Assembly (NCBI RefSeq): GCF_000296835.1 | Contig: NZ_CAKE01000019.1 | Coordinates: forward strand, 1 to 42,085 | Source of the DNA: Lactobacillus hominis DSM 23910 = CRBIP 24.179 | Lineage (GTDB): Bacteria; Bacillota; Bacilli; Lactobacillales; Lactobacillaceae | Direction: 5' to 3' | Length of the DNA stretch: 42,085 nt | Shown: positions 16,272 through 25,116 of the stretch, piece after piece | How the letters are laid out: each line of letters begins with the position of its first letter | Numbering within the stretch: the first letter of the stretch is position 1 | The notes under the pieces: model-generated | Databases searched by the model: none | The model's input: the letters and a program-made list of their open reading frames with translations, nothing else | What the model was told of the DNA's origin: nothing | Translations under genes and position numbers: made by a program

Positions 16272-16982
16272 TTATTGAGTTATCTGAGCTGCGTAACGTT
16301 GCTGATAAGTTGCCATACTTCCAATATAAGCAAACATCGTTACATTATCATTTAAGTTCTGAACATTTTTTACGCGACCATCTTGGGTATAGCACCAAAA
16401 TGCGTACTCTTTTTTATCTTTTAGACTAGAACCTGTGTATAAAAATTGCGTTCCTGGAGCAAAGTATTTTTTCTGAGTATAATTTCCAGCAATTAATACT
16501 TTCTTACCAGTATTAACTAACAGCTGACTAAATTGGCCCATTTGTCGCCAAAACTTAGGATCATTTGTTGCAATTGCGGGCACAATCATAATCGGTAAAT
16601 TGCCGCTTTGACTGCCCACTTTTTTCTCGAAATAATCAAATTGATCTTTGACGCTGCTTTCATTGCTAAAGGTGATGATTGAGCCATAAGATAGCTGAGT
16701 GCCCTGGATACGATCTCGATAAATTAAATAGTTATCGTCAAAATATGATTTTCCTTGCGTCGAGCGCAAATAAACAAAGGAAATGCCATTCTTTTGCAGC
16801 TCATGCAAATCAACATTATCCACATTTTGATCTAATTCAACGCCGAGTACGCTCATGTTTGCCCCACGTGGCACAGTTGTATTTTGGCGCGAATTGAAAA
16901 AGCCCCAAATCATAATACCAATTGCCAAGATCAATAATGTAATAATTGCTGGCAAAGTATAACGATGATGATATCTATGCAC
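16272..16982 (-). CDS. GH25-like (lysozyme-fold) membrane-anchored protein
   Basis: After an N-terminal signal anchor (hydrophobic about 10-28) comes a domain that follows glycosyl hydrolase family 25: Gly-Val-Glu-Leu-Asp-Gln, then Leu-His-Glu-Leu-Gln-Lys-Asn-Gly-Ile-Ser-Phe-Val-Tyr-Leu-Arg. GTG at 16982 is the start, 8 bases after AAGGAGG. The family's catalytic residues look altered: the first Asp is Glu, and the Asp-x-Glu strand motif reads Val-Pro-Ala. It may be an inactive or specialised muramidase. First gene of a unit with the helicase and the EIIC. Confidence 0.75.
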   Translation of the reverse strand: MHRYHHRYTLPAIITLLILAIGIMIWGFFNSRQNTTVPRGANMSVLGVELDQNVDNVDLHELQKNGISFVYLRSTQGKSYFDDNYLIYRDRIQGTQLSYGSIITFSNESSVKDQFDYFEKKVGSQSGNLPIMIVPAIATNDPKFWRQMGQFSQLLVNTGKKVLIAGNYTQKKYFAPGTQFLYTGSSLKDKKEYAFWCYTQDGRVKNVQNLNDNVTMFAYIGSMATYQQRYAAQITQ

Positions 16983-17052
16983 AAGTATAGCCTCCTTCAA
17001 TTTTATTTTACCCAATAATGTACCAGCATGCTAGAAAGTTTAATCTTTATAG

Positions 17053-17058
17053 TATAAT
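17053..17058 (+). promoter_or_regulatory. -10 element for the APC permease gene
   Basis: TATAAT at 17053-17058, 37 bases before the permease ATG. The -35 region is weak. Confidence 0.4.
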
Positions 17059-17095
17059 AAAAGGTATTGCTTATTTATTCCAAGGAGGGCATACA

Positions 17096-18397
17096 ATGAA
17101 ACGACAGATCAGTTTTACCCAAGCCTTAGCTACAGTTGTCGGAACTGTAATTGGTGGAGGGGTATTTTTCAAAATCAGCTCAATCACTCAAAATACTCAT
17201 AGCCCTTCACTAACCTTACTGGTATGGATTTTAGCAGGTCTTATTTCTATCGCTTCAGGTTTAACTGTGTCTGAAATTGCGGCTGCTCTTCCGGTAACTG
17301 GTGGCTCAGTAAAATATATTGAATATACTTACGGCAAAGTTTGGGGCTTTTTATTTGGTTGGGCACAGATGTTGATTTATTTTCCAGCAAACATTGGGGC
17401 GCTCAGCGTAATTTTTGGACAGCAGTTTGCTGTTTTATTCGATATTCCAGCACGTTTTGCAACATTAATCGCCGTAATCTTAGCACTATTTTTGATGGGA
17501 CTAAATTTGATTTCCACTAAATTTTCCACACGCATGCAATCGATAATGACAATTTTAAAAATAATTCCAATTGCCGTAATCGTAGTCTTTGGTTTATTTA
17601 GTCAAAGTAAAATTAACGTCCCCATCTTTCCTATTCAAGCTGGCAGCCATACTTCATTTGCAACAGCACTATCTGGCGGATTGCTGGCTGCATTATTTGC
17701 CTACGATGGTTGGATTAACGTAACCAACTTAGCAGGCGAAGTTACGCATCCTGAGAAAAATCTCTCCCGCGCTATCATTATTGGCTTGTCCGCGATCACC
17801 ATCATCTATGTCTTGGTCAACTACACCTTTATGACCGTGATTCCTTTTAAAGAAATTATTGGCAATCAAAATACAGCCTACTTAGCTTCATTAAAGTTAT
17901 TCGGCAACATTGGCGGAAAAATTATCACTATCGGAATTTTAATCTCTGTGTATGGAGCAATTAATGGCTTTATGCTTACTGGGATGAGAATTCCATATAC
18001 TTTAGCTAAAGATAAAAGCATTCCTTTTTACAATAAAATTGGTAAAACCAATATCAATACCGGCGTACCAATAATTTCTGCTTTAATTATTTTAGCTATT
18101 TCAATTGTCATGATGCTGCTAGGAACATTTGATTTATTAACTAATATGTTAGTTTTCGTAATGTGGACATTTACAACTCTGATTTCAATTGCAGTGGTTA
18201 TTTTGCGGTATCGCGAGCCAAAATTAAAGCGGCCCTATGTCGTTCCTTGGTATCCAATTATTCCTGTAATCTCAATAGGTGGTGGAATTTTTATTATTGT
18301 TTCTACAATTATCAATGAATTTGCACTATCAATGACAGGAATTGGATTAACTCTTTTGGGGTTGCCAGTATATTACTATATGAAAAAGAAACAATAA
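17096..18397 (+). CDS. APC-family amino-acid permease
   Basis: A 433-residue transporter with twelve predicted membrane helices. The helix-1 signature Thr-Val-Ile-Gly-Gly-Gly-Val-Phe-Phe is the APC/LAT substrate-backbone binding loop. The sequence resembles the SteT (serine/threonine exchanger) type of the LAT branch. ATG at 17096 follows AAGGAGGG with 6-7 base spacing; the longer frame from 17018 begins upstream of the -10 box and is rejected. Substrate cannot be fixed from sequence. Single-gene unit ended by a strong terminator. Confidence 0.88.
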   Translation: MKRQISFTQALATVVGTVIGGGVFFKISSITQNTHSPSLTLLVWILAGLISIASGLTVSEIAAALPVTGGSVKYIEYTYGKVWGFLFGWAQMLIYFPANIGALSVIFGQQFAVLFDIPARFATLIAVILALFLMGLNLISTKFSTRMQSIMTILKIIPIAVIVVFGLFSQSKINVPIFPIQAGSHTSFATALSGGLLAALFAYDGWINVTNLAGEVTHPEKNLSRAIIIGLSAITIIYVLVNYTFMTVIPFKEIIGNQNTAYLASLKLFGNIGGKIITIGILISVYGAINGFMLTGMRIPYTLAKDKSIPFYNKIGKTNINTGVPIISALIILAISIVMMLLGTFDLLTNMLVFVMWTFTTLISIAVVILRYREPKLKRPYVVPWYPIIPVISIGGGIFIIVSTIINEFALSMTGIGLTLLGLPVYYYMKKKQ

Positions 18398-18404
18398 TCA
18401 CGCT

Positions 18405-18437
18405 AAAAGGGTAAATCACTTAAGATTTACCCTTTTT
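18405..18437 (+). terminator. Terminator of the APC permease gene
   Basis: Stem AAAAGGGTAAATC (18405-18417) with GATTTACCCTTTT (18424-18436), loop of six, T run. Convergent with hpt and may serve both strands. Confidence 0.88.
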
Positions 18438-18454
18438 CATTAGTATTCAAATTA

Positions 18455-19024
18455 TTATCTATTCAAGTTAGCTTGAATAACTTCTGGCTTTAAAACCCCA
18501 ATAAATGGAATATTGCGGTATTCGTTTAAGTAGTCCAATCCATAACCAACTACGAACTCATTAGCGACTTTAGCACCGTAATAATCTACAACTACATCAT
18601 CTTCACGTCGTTCAGTCTTATTCAAAAGTGCACAGCATTTAACGCTCTTAGCGCCACGCTCAGTCAATAAATCCTTCATGAACTTCAAAGTGTGACCAGT
18701 ATCAACGATATCTTCAACTAATAAAACATCGCGATCCTTTACATCTGCTTGAACGTCAATATCCAAACGAACTTTACCGCTTGATTCAAAGCCATCACCA
18801 TAGCTTGAAACATCCATAAAGTCATTTTGCATCTTAACATCCATTTGACGAACTAAGTCAGTCATGAAAAATACTGCACCCTTTAAAACGCCGACAACCA
18901 AAGGATCTTTGCCTGCATAGTCTTCAGTTAATTGCTTTCCAAGACGTTTGCACATTTCTTGGATATCTTCTTGACTGTATAAAACATGATCAATAATGTC
19001 GTTAATATTATCGCTTTTTGCCAT
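18455..19024 (-). CDS. hpt: Hypoxanthine(-guanine) phosphoribosyltransferase
   Basis: Purine salvage enzyme that joins hypoxanthine or guanine to PRPP, giving IMP or GMP. The 189 residues fit, with the PRPP-binding motif Val-Leu-Leu-Val-Glu-Asp-Ile-Val-Asp-Thr-Gly (about 99-109) and the flexible-loop Ser-Ser-Tyr-Gly near 72. It has its own -10 (TATAAT, 19064-19069 on the minus strand) immediately after the terminator of the preceding gene. A nucleoside hydrolase at 29.7 kb could supply its bases. Confidence 0.95.
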   Translation of the reverse strand: MAKSDNINDIIDHVLYSQEDIQEMCKRLGKQLTEDYAGKDPLVVGVLKGAVFFMTDLVRQMDVKMQNDFMDVSSYGDGFESSGKVRLDIDVQADVKDRDVLLVEDIVDTGHTLKFMKDLLTERGAKSVKCCALLNKTERREDDVVVDYYGAKVANEFVVGYGLDYLNEYRNIPFIGVLKPEVIQANLNR

Positions 19025-19081
19025 TTTTAACCCCTTAATTTAACTTTGTTAACTGATAGTAGAATTATAACACGAACAAGC

Positions 19082-19109
19082 AAAAAGCACCGCTAAAAAC
19101 GGTACTTTT
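19082..19109 (-). terminator. Terminator of the CNNM/CorC gene
   Basis: Minus-strand stem AGTACCG with CGGTGCT (one G-T pair), loop of seven, then Ts. Lies 11 bases after the stop codon. Confidence 0.75.
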
Positions 19110-19119
19110 CTAACTATCA

Positions 19120-20493
19120 TTAATTTTTATCGCTAGCTGCTTCTTTAGCTTCTTTTTCAAGCATTTCTTCTGAATCCACTTTAGAAACAATAAACCAGCG
19201 CATAAAGCCTTGTTCTACGCTTTCAAGCTTGAACTTAAAGCCTTCAAATTCGACACTTTGACCTTGCTTTAGATCTGGATAATGCTCCATCATATAACCA
19301 CCAATAGTAATAATGTCGCTATCTTCAAAGCTCTTGAGCTTAGTGTGGAAGTATCTTTCAAAGTCATAAAGCGTAGTTTTACCAGAAACATGAATTTGAC
19401 CATGATCATCTTTGACAATATATTCATCTGAAACATCATCAATTTCATCTTTAATTGAGCCAAATAATTCTTCGTAAATATCTTTATCAGTTACAATACC
19501 GCTAGTACCACCATATTCATCTACAACTAAGACAATTGGCGTATGCTTTTTGATCATTAACTTCAAGATTTCTTGAATTAACATTGATTCAGGAACTGTA
19601 ATGATGGCCCGAATAATTCTGGTAATTGGTACATCTGGATTTTCCATGTACTGACTGACGATATCATAGGCGTAGACGTATCCTACAACGTCATCTTTAT
19701 CATTATCGCGCACAACTGGAAAACGGCTGTAACCTTCTTTTAGGTACATATTAAGAGCAGTCTTAATATTATCTTTTGCATCTAAAACTTCTAGCTGCGT
19801 TCTATCAGTCATAATGTCTTTAGCTACTTTATCATTAAGCTCAAAGGCTCTTTCCATATAAAGAAGATCATCTTTATCTAATGAACCACCACTAACGGCA
19901 TTACGCGATAAACGCAAAATTTCAGATTGAGAATAGATTTCCTTTTCTTCATCAGCCGATTCCATCCCCAATAAGTGCAGTAAGCCATTAGCTGAGTGAT
20001 TAAGTAACCATACAAAGGGATAAACTATCCAGTGAAATGCTGTTAATGGCGTTACAATCGCCATTAAACACTTAACTGGCATATCAATAGCTACATTTTT
20101 AGGCACAATTTCAGTTACGACCACTTCCAAATAAGTTAAAAGAATAACACCAATTGTGGCTCCCAAAACGCCAGAAGTTTTTGCACCAAACAAATGCGTC
20201 ATGCCAAATAAGTCAGTTAATAATTCTTCAATCGTGCTTTGACCGACCCAACCTAAGATAACACCAACTAAGGTAGTACCAACTTGGGTTGTAGACAATG
20301 ATTCATTTAAGTTGTGTACCATGTGAAGTGCACGTTTTACTTTTTTCGGATTACCTTGACCATTAGCTAACATATCTTCTAATTGACTTGGTCTAGTCTG
20401 CACTAAGGCAAACTCAGCCAAAACAAAGAAGATTGCAACAATGAAGGTAATCAACATAATAATTAAATTAGTCGTTATAGTACTTGTTGACAA
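19120..20493 (-). CDS. CNNM/CorC (DUF21-CBS-CorC_HlyC) membrane protein
   Basis: A 457-residue member of the CNNM/CorC family, associated with Mg2+/Co2+ export or Mg2+ homeostasis. Order: DUF21 transmembrane domain (about 1-190, three to four helices), CBS pair (about 205-335) with the Asp-Ile-Met-Thr-Asp-Arg start, then the CorC_HlyC domain (about 350-440). This contrasts with the soluble paralogue at 1685-2551, which lacks DUF21. Single-gene unit with a terminator behind it. Confidence 0.88.
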   Translation of the reverse strand: MSTSTITTNLIIMLITFIVAIFFVLAEFALVQTRPSQLEDMLANGQGNPKKVKRALHMVHNLNESLSTTQVGTTLVGVILGWVGQSTIEELLTDLFGMTHLFGAKTSGVLGATIGVILLTYLEVVVTEIVPKNVAIDMPVKCLMAIVTPLTAFHWIVYPFVWLLNHSANGLLHLLGMESADEEKEIYSQSEILRLSRNAVSGGSLDKDDLLYMERAFELNDKVAKDIMTDRTQLEVLDAKDNIKTALNMYLKEGYSRFPVVRDNDKDDVVGYVYAYDIVSQYMENPDVPITRIIRAIITVPESMLIQEILKLMIKKHTPIVLVVDEYGGTSGIVTDKDIYEELFGSIKDEIDDVSDEYIVKDDHGQIHVSGKTTLYDFERYFHTKLKSFEDSDIITIGGYMMEHYPDLKQGQSVEFEGFKFKLESVEQGFMRWFIVSKVDSEEMLEKEAKEAASDKN

Positions 20494-20543
20494 GTCTTAT
20501 TCACCTTTTTATATATAAAATAATAACCATTTATATTTTAGCA

Positions 20544-21245
20544 TTATTTAACTGAATCAGGGATCCAGTTTGCAACTAATCCTGGATGATCGTAATTTTG
20601 CTTATATTTGTCTGATACTTTTTTGTTCCACTCATTAGCCGGAACTAATATTTTATCACGCATGTTATATGGTAAGTTAATAAAGCCAGCTTTTTCAAAG
20701 TTTTTATTGCGCATGTCAAAACGATAACCTACAAAGTAAGCAGTATTACCCGAAATTTTTTGACAATCGCTCGTACTAAATTTCATAACTGCCTTATCTA
20801 ACTTGACGTAAACGTAATAATCATCCCTACCCAAGAAATCAACTTTTTGTGTAACTTTTCTTTTAGAATAGATATCAGTCAAACGACTCGGATTATCCAA
20901 ATCTACCACATACCGATATTGCGCTATCTCAAAGGGATCATACTCTTTTTTAAAGAAAAGCTGCACACTATAAGTACGCGTTTGTGGAGTAATATAGTGA
21001 TTTTGAACAAAATAGCTTTTAACTTCTTTATTAGAAGATTTAATGCCACAAAAGATGCCAAAGATTATGCAGATCCCTAGCAAGCTATAAAACAAACTCC
21101 AAGTAATTTTATTTCTAACGTATAATAGCGGAATCAAGCCGACAAACAAAAATAGACCGCCTAAAATTAAACAAATTGCTGGCAGCTGAAAATTAAACCA
21201 TTGGTCGTAAGCTTGCCACAGCTGTGGACTAATTAGTATTAACAT
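20544..21245 (-). CDS. Membrane protein with large extracytoplasmic domain, unknown
   Basis: 233 residues: two hydrophobic segments (about 22-42 and 48-68) and then about 160 residues rich in Tyr, Asp and Lys that should lie outside the membrane. Not recognised. The first helix has no cleavable signal. It follows the 95-residue membrane-protein gene by 24 bases and is probably its operon partner. Confidence 0.7.
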   Translation of the reverse strand: MLILISPQLWQAYDQWFNFQLPAICLILGGLFLFVGLIPLLYVRNKITWSLFYSLLGICIIFGIFCGIKSSNKEVKSYFVQNHYITPQTRTYSVQLFFKKEYDPFEIAQYRYVVDLDNPSRLTDIYSKRKVTQKVDFLGRDDYYVYVKLDKAVMKFSTSDCQKISGNTAYFVGYRFDMRNKNFEKAGFINLPYNMRDKILVPANEWNKKVSDKYKQNYDHPGLVANWIPDSVK

Positions 21246-21269
21246 CTCATTCTTCCTTATCAGTAACTG

Positions 21270-21557
21270 CTATTTTTCTGAATTCTTGTCTTGCTTTTCT
21301 TTCTCTTCTTTTTGTCTAATTGCCAAATTTACTGCTTTATCTTGCTTTCTTAAAGCAATAAAAGCAGCAACAATTAAAACTAAACCGCCTATTAAAATTA
21401 ACAGCCAGCCCAACGGAATTAAGAAAAATAATTCGTGCAGCACGCCATTTGCTCCTACACTAGCGCCAATAAGTACGCTAATTAAAATAAAGATAAGTCC
21501 TAAAACTAGTAAACTTACACCAGTAATGAGCAACTTCTTACTTAAATATTTTTTCAT
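21270..21557 (-). CDS. Small two-helix membrane protein with charged tail, unknown
   Basis: 95 residues: two hydrophobic helices (about 10-32 and 44-66) and a Lys/Glu/Gln-rich C-terminal tail that looks helical and cytoplasmic. No family recognised. Upstream partner of the 233-residue membrane-protein gene, same strand, 24-base gap. Confidence 0.7.
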   Translation of the reverse strand: MKKYLSKKLLITGVSLLVLGLIFILISVLIGASVGANGVLHELFFLIPLGWLLILIGGLVLIVAAFIALRKQDKAVNLAIRQKEEKEKQDKNSEK

Positions 21558-21653
21558 TATTTTACCGTTCCTTACTAGAATAAAGACATTATACTGTATT
21601 ACACCTTTTTCTTAAACCACTATCTTATTTTTAATTAATGATTCTTTAAAAAT

Positions 21654-21679
21654 AAAAAATAGCTCTTGCGAGCTATTTT
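21654..21679 (-). terminator. Terminator of the P-type ATPase gene
   Basis: AAAATAGCTC, loop of four, GAGCTATTTT; T-rich on the minus-strand exit. Six bases past the ATPase stop codon. Confidence 0.8.
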
Positions 21680-21684
21680 CAAAG

Positions 21685-24195
21685 TTATATCTTTTTACCT
21701 TGCCACTTTTCAATTGCCATTCTGATAATGTTCAAAATGAACATCCAGATAATGTTATAACCCCAGATTTCAGCAATCATAAGTAGAGAAATCTTTGGCA
21801 CAAACCAGCCAAAATAGCACATAAAGATGGCAAAAATCTGTGTAATAACGATTGCCCAAAATAGTTGTGGAGCTGGGAATGGTCTTTCAAAGAACCATTT
21901 AGTCTGACGAGTAATAAAGAGTAGCAAGTGTCCGCCTGCAACTAATTGAAGAAACATTATTGTTTGCAATTGAGCCAAGCTTGTAACATCTAAGAAATTG
22001 CTACCAGGATTTTTCACGTCCAAATAGCCAAACCAAAGCAAAAGCATGGACTGAATTACGGCAAAAACACCTAAAATCGTCGAAGTCGTTAAAATTTTCT
22101 TCATCTTCCAGCGAATTGGTGTTGGACTAACTGCCGTATTATCATAAGCAATCGTCATAATTGGCAAATCATCAAGTAGTGACATTACCACAATCATAAT
22201 CGCCGTTAATGGTTGAAAGTTTAAAAAGATTGAAGATAAAACAACTAAAAACATAATATTCATTGTTAAAGCAACACGATAAATAGTGTAGCTCGTAATT
22301 CTAGCAAAAATCTTTCTTGCTTCTTGAATAGCTGTCTTAATAACCGATAAGCCAGGCGCCGTCAAAATTAAAGCAGCTGCACTTCTAGCTGCATCAGTAG
22401 CTCCTGCTACAGCAGTACCACAATTAGCTTGCTTTAAAGCTGGAGCGTCGTTAACGCCATCACCAGTCATAGCAACTAAGTGGCCTAAATTTTGCAAGGC
22501 TTTAACAATAGCATATTTGTGTTCTGGAAATACTCGAGCAAAACCATCGGCAGCTTCAATTTTCTTAGCAAGATCTGCTGGTACATGGTTAGGATCAAGA
22601 TCTTTTGGAAATACCTCAGAGGCATTATAAATCTTAGTCCCCATTCCCAATTTTTTAGCTGTTTCAATCGCAATGTCTGTGTCGTCACCAGTAATCATCT
22701 TGACGCTAACGCCTTGTTTTTCGCAGTCAGCAATCGTCTGTTTAGAATCTTTTCTTGGTGGATCAAACATAGATAAGACGCCTAGGACTTGCCAAGTTTT
22801 TCCGCCATCTTTGCTTTGCGCTACGCCTAATGCACGATAGCCGTGGCTAGCAAGATCTGCCGTGATTTGCTTAACCTTATCTTGCACGCTCTTATCGCTG
22901 CTTAAAGCTGCAATTACTTGTGGTGCACCCTTAGTTGTCCAAATTTCATTGCCATCTTTATCTTTTAAGTGAGCCTCAGTTTTCTTAGTAACTGGGTCGA
23001 AAGGAATAAACTTTTCTAAAGTGTAGCCTTTTATTACAGTAGAATCTTTTAATGCATTTAAAACTGCGTTATCAATTGGATCGTTATCTTCTTTACGTGA
23101 AGCTAATGCTCCGGCTAAAATCACTTCTTGTGGGGTAGTTGCAGCAATTAAATCAGTATCTCCTAATGTTAGTTTGTTTTGCGTTAAAGTACCCGTTTTA
23201 TCACTACATAAAATATCAACTCCGGCCATTGATTCAATTGATGACAAACGAGAAACTATAGCCTTTTTCTTAGAAAGCTGAAGTGCCCCTAAAGCTAAGG
23301 TAATTGAAAAAACAGTCGGCATAGCAACTGGAATTGAAGCAACTAATAAAACCAAAACAAATTGCAAAATATTTAATGCTTCGTCTAAGCCCCAATCATG
23401 AGCAATCGCAATGCTTCTATAGACTCTAAAGGCAACCATAATTACAGCCAAAATTACCGCAACTACAATTAAAAAGTTACCAATTTTAAACATAGCTTTT
23501 TGTGCATCAGATTTAACGCCGGCACTAGCCACAAGCTTGGCAGTTTTACCAAAGAAGGTATTTCCGTCAGTAGCAATAACGACCGCCGTCATTTCACCTT
23601 CTTTAACGATACTGCCAGAATATGCTTCATCGCCAATCTTTTTATGAACTGGCAGAGATTCGCCTGTTAAAGCGGCCTGATCGATTGAAGCGTATTGTCC
23701 GCCAATTAATCTTAAGTCAGCTGGCACAATCATTCCTAGTCGAATTTTCACAATATCGCCAGGAACTAGATCTTTAGCGACCATTGTCTGCCATTTGCCA
23801 TTACGCAAAACTGTCGCTTGCGGAGCTAAACCTTTCTTTAAAGCAGCTAAGGCATTAGAAGCCTTGTTATCTTGCCACATTTCAATGCCAGCATTGACTA
23901 ATAGCAAAGCTAAAATAATCCAAAAGTCATCCCAGTGCCCAATAATAGCTGATACAATAGCAGCTGCTTCAATCATGTAGGCAATTGGACCGGTGAAATG
24001 TTTTAAAAACTTCTTCCAAGCCGGTTCAGTTTTAGCCACAATGGCGTTGGGACCATACTTTTTCAAACGCTCCTGCGCCTGAGCAGTTGTCAGTCCTTTT
24101 GCTGGATCAACTTTCAAATAACTAATTACATCTTTAATATCGGCTTTTTCTAAATTGATTTTAGATGAAGTCGATTTTGGTGCTCCTTGATTCAT
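21685..24195 (-). CDS. P3A-type proton-translocating ATPase
   Basis: Membrane pump that uses ATP to expel protons. The 836 residues contain the N-terminal cation-ATPase domain, the actuator loop Thr-Gly-Glu-Ser (177-180), Ile-Pro-Val-Ala-Met-Pro in helix M4 (about 288-293), the phosphorylation site Asp-Lys-Thr-Gly-Thr with Asp332, and Gly-Asp-Gly-Val-Asn-Asp. Length and the M4 motif fit the plasma-membrane H+-ATPase (P3A) group, not Ca2+ or Mg2+ pumps. ATG at 24195 is seven bases after AGGGGGG; the longer frame is unsupported. Likely aids acid tolerance beside F1Fo ATPase. Confidence 0.88.
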   Translation of the reverse strand: MNQGAPKSTSSKINLEKADIKDVISYLKVDPAKGLTTAQAQERLKKYGPNAIVAKTEPAWKKFLKHFTGPIAYMIEAAAIVSAIIGHWDDFWIILALLLVNAGIEMWQDNKASNALAALKKGLAPQATVLRNGKWQTMVAKDLVPGDIVKIRLGMIVPADLRLIGGQYASIDQAALTGESLPVHKKIGDEAYSGSIVKEGEMTAVVIATDGNTFFGKTAKLVASAGVKSDAQKAMFKIGNFLIVVAVILAVIMVAFRVYRSIAIAHDWGLDEALNILQFVLVLLVASIPVAMPTVFSITLALGALQLSKKKAIVSRLSSIESMAGVDILCSDKTGTLTQNKLTLGDTDLIAATTPQEVILAGALASRKEDNDPIDNAVLNALKDSTVIKGYTLEKFIPFDPVTKKTEAHLKDKDGNEIWTTKGAPQVIAALSSDKSVQDKVKQITADLASHGYRALGVAQSKDGGKTWQVLGVLSMFDPPRKDSKQTIADCEKQGVSVKMITGDDTDIAIETAKKLGMGTKIYNASEVFPKDLDPNHVPADLAKKIEAADGFARVFPEHKYAIVKALQNLGHLVAMTGDGVNDAPALKQANCGTAVAGATDAARSAAALILTAPGLSVIKTAIQEARKIFARITSYTIYRVALTMNIMFLVVLSSIFLNFQPLTAIMIVVMSLLDDLPIMTIAYDNTAVSPTPIRWKMKKILTTSTILGVFAVIQSMLLLWFGYLDVKNPGSNFLDVTSLAQLQTIMFLQLVAGGHLLLFITRQTKWFFERPFPAPQLFWAIVITQIFAIFMCYFGWFVPKISLLMIAEIWGYNIIWMFILNIIRMAIEKWQGKKI

Positions 24196-24274
24196 CAGTA
24201 AGCCCCCCTGATATCTATGAAACAATATAATATAATCCTATTCATTTTTAGTTTAAGGCTCAGTAATTCAAAAT

Positions 24275-24301
24275 ACAAAAAAACTGCACTTTCGTGCAGT
24301 T
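24275..24301 (-). terminator. Terminator of the nitroreductase gene
   Basis: AACTGCAC, loop of four, GTGCAGTT, then a long T run on the minus strand. Starts 5 bases after the stop codon. Confidence 0.9.
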
Positions 24302-24305
24302 AAAT

Positions 24306-24959
24306 TTATTCTTTTGCAAATTTAACAATTTTATCTAGCGGAACTCGCTTGGAACGATAACCGTTAATTGATGCACGTTTATCTTTATATCCAAGTCCAA
24401 TTCCCATACCAATTGCTTCATCGTCTGGAATATCCATATATTTTCTAATTACATCTGGGAACTTAACAATTGCGTGAGCTGGCATGGTGCACAAGCCATG
24501 ATCTACAGCAGAAAGCATTAATGTTTGAGAAAAAGTTCCTAAATCATATACAGACCAAGCTGGTGACTTTTTAGGAATAGTTAAAAATACTAAAACTGGA
24601 GCGTTAAATAAGTTAACCTGCGCTTCATCAAATTGAGTCATCTCACCACGCAAGAAGTAGTTCAAAGTATCGCTCATTGTAGACATATTTTGACTAGGAA
24701 AAGTATCCCATTCAACTTTCATCAATGCAGCAAAATCTTCGCGAGGTTGTTCGCCTTTTTCAATTAATTCTTTAAAATCAGCACGAATATTTTTAACGGC
24801 TTTTCCCATTGCAACATATACTCGCCAAGGCTGAGAATTTAAAAGTGAAGGTGAGCGTTGAGCATCCGTTAAAATTTCACGAATTACTTTTTCACTAACT
24901 CTTTGATCAGTAAATTTTCTTGTGGCTCTTTCTTTATCAAGTACTTCTTTAAAATCCAT
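24306..24959 (-). CDS. Nitroreductase-family FMN oxidoreductase
   Basis: A 217-residue flavoenzyme of the nitroreductase superfamily, which reduces nitro compounds, quinones or flavins with NAD(P)H. The FMN phosphate contacts Arg-Ala-Thr-Arg-Lys-Phe (about 11-16) and the Ser-Pro-Ser-Leu-Leu-Asn-Ser-Gln-Pro-Trp stretch (about 36-45) are intact, and the C-terminal Gly-x-Gly-Leu-Gly-Tyr closes the flavin site. It has its own -10 (TATAAT at 24982-24987, minus strand). Physiological substrate unknown. Confidence 0.88.
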   Translation of the reverse strand: MDFKEVLDKERATRKFTDQRVSEKVIREILTDAQRSPSLLNSQPWRVYVAMGKAVKNIRADFKELIEKGEQPREDFAALMKVEWDTFPSQNMSTMSDTLNYFLRGEMTQFDEAQVNLFNAPVLVFLTIPKKSPAWSVYDLGTFSQTLMLSAVDHGLCTMPAHAIVKFPDVIRKYMDIPDDEAIGMGIGLGYKDKRASINGYRSKRVPLDKIVKFAKE

Positions 24960-25072
24960 GATCTACCTCTTCAAAATTTATATTATAAACTTTAACGTTT
25001 ACCCATTAATTAATAGTAAGTAATTTACCCATACTTTTGCAAGCATTTTTATTTAAATAACAAACAAGACAA

Positions 25073-25105
25073 GAAAAAAGCGCCGAATTAAATTCAGCAC
25101 TTTTT
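25073..25105 (-). terminator. Terminator of xfp
   Basis: Minus-strand stem AGTGCTGAAT with ATTCGGCGCT (two G-T pairs) followed by six Ts. Confidence 0.85.
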
Positions 25106-25116
25106 AAACTAATTCG

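Noticed and set aside
23795-23980. Plus-strand frame opposite the ATPase gene
   Set aside because: Antisense shadow of a strongly conserved coding region; no ribosome site.
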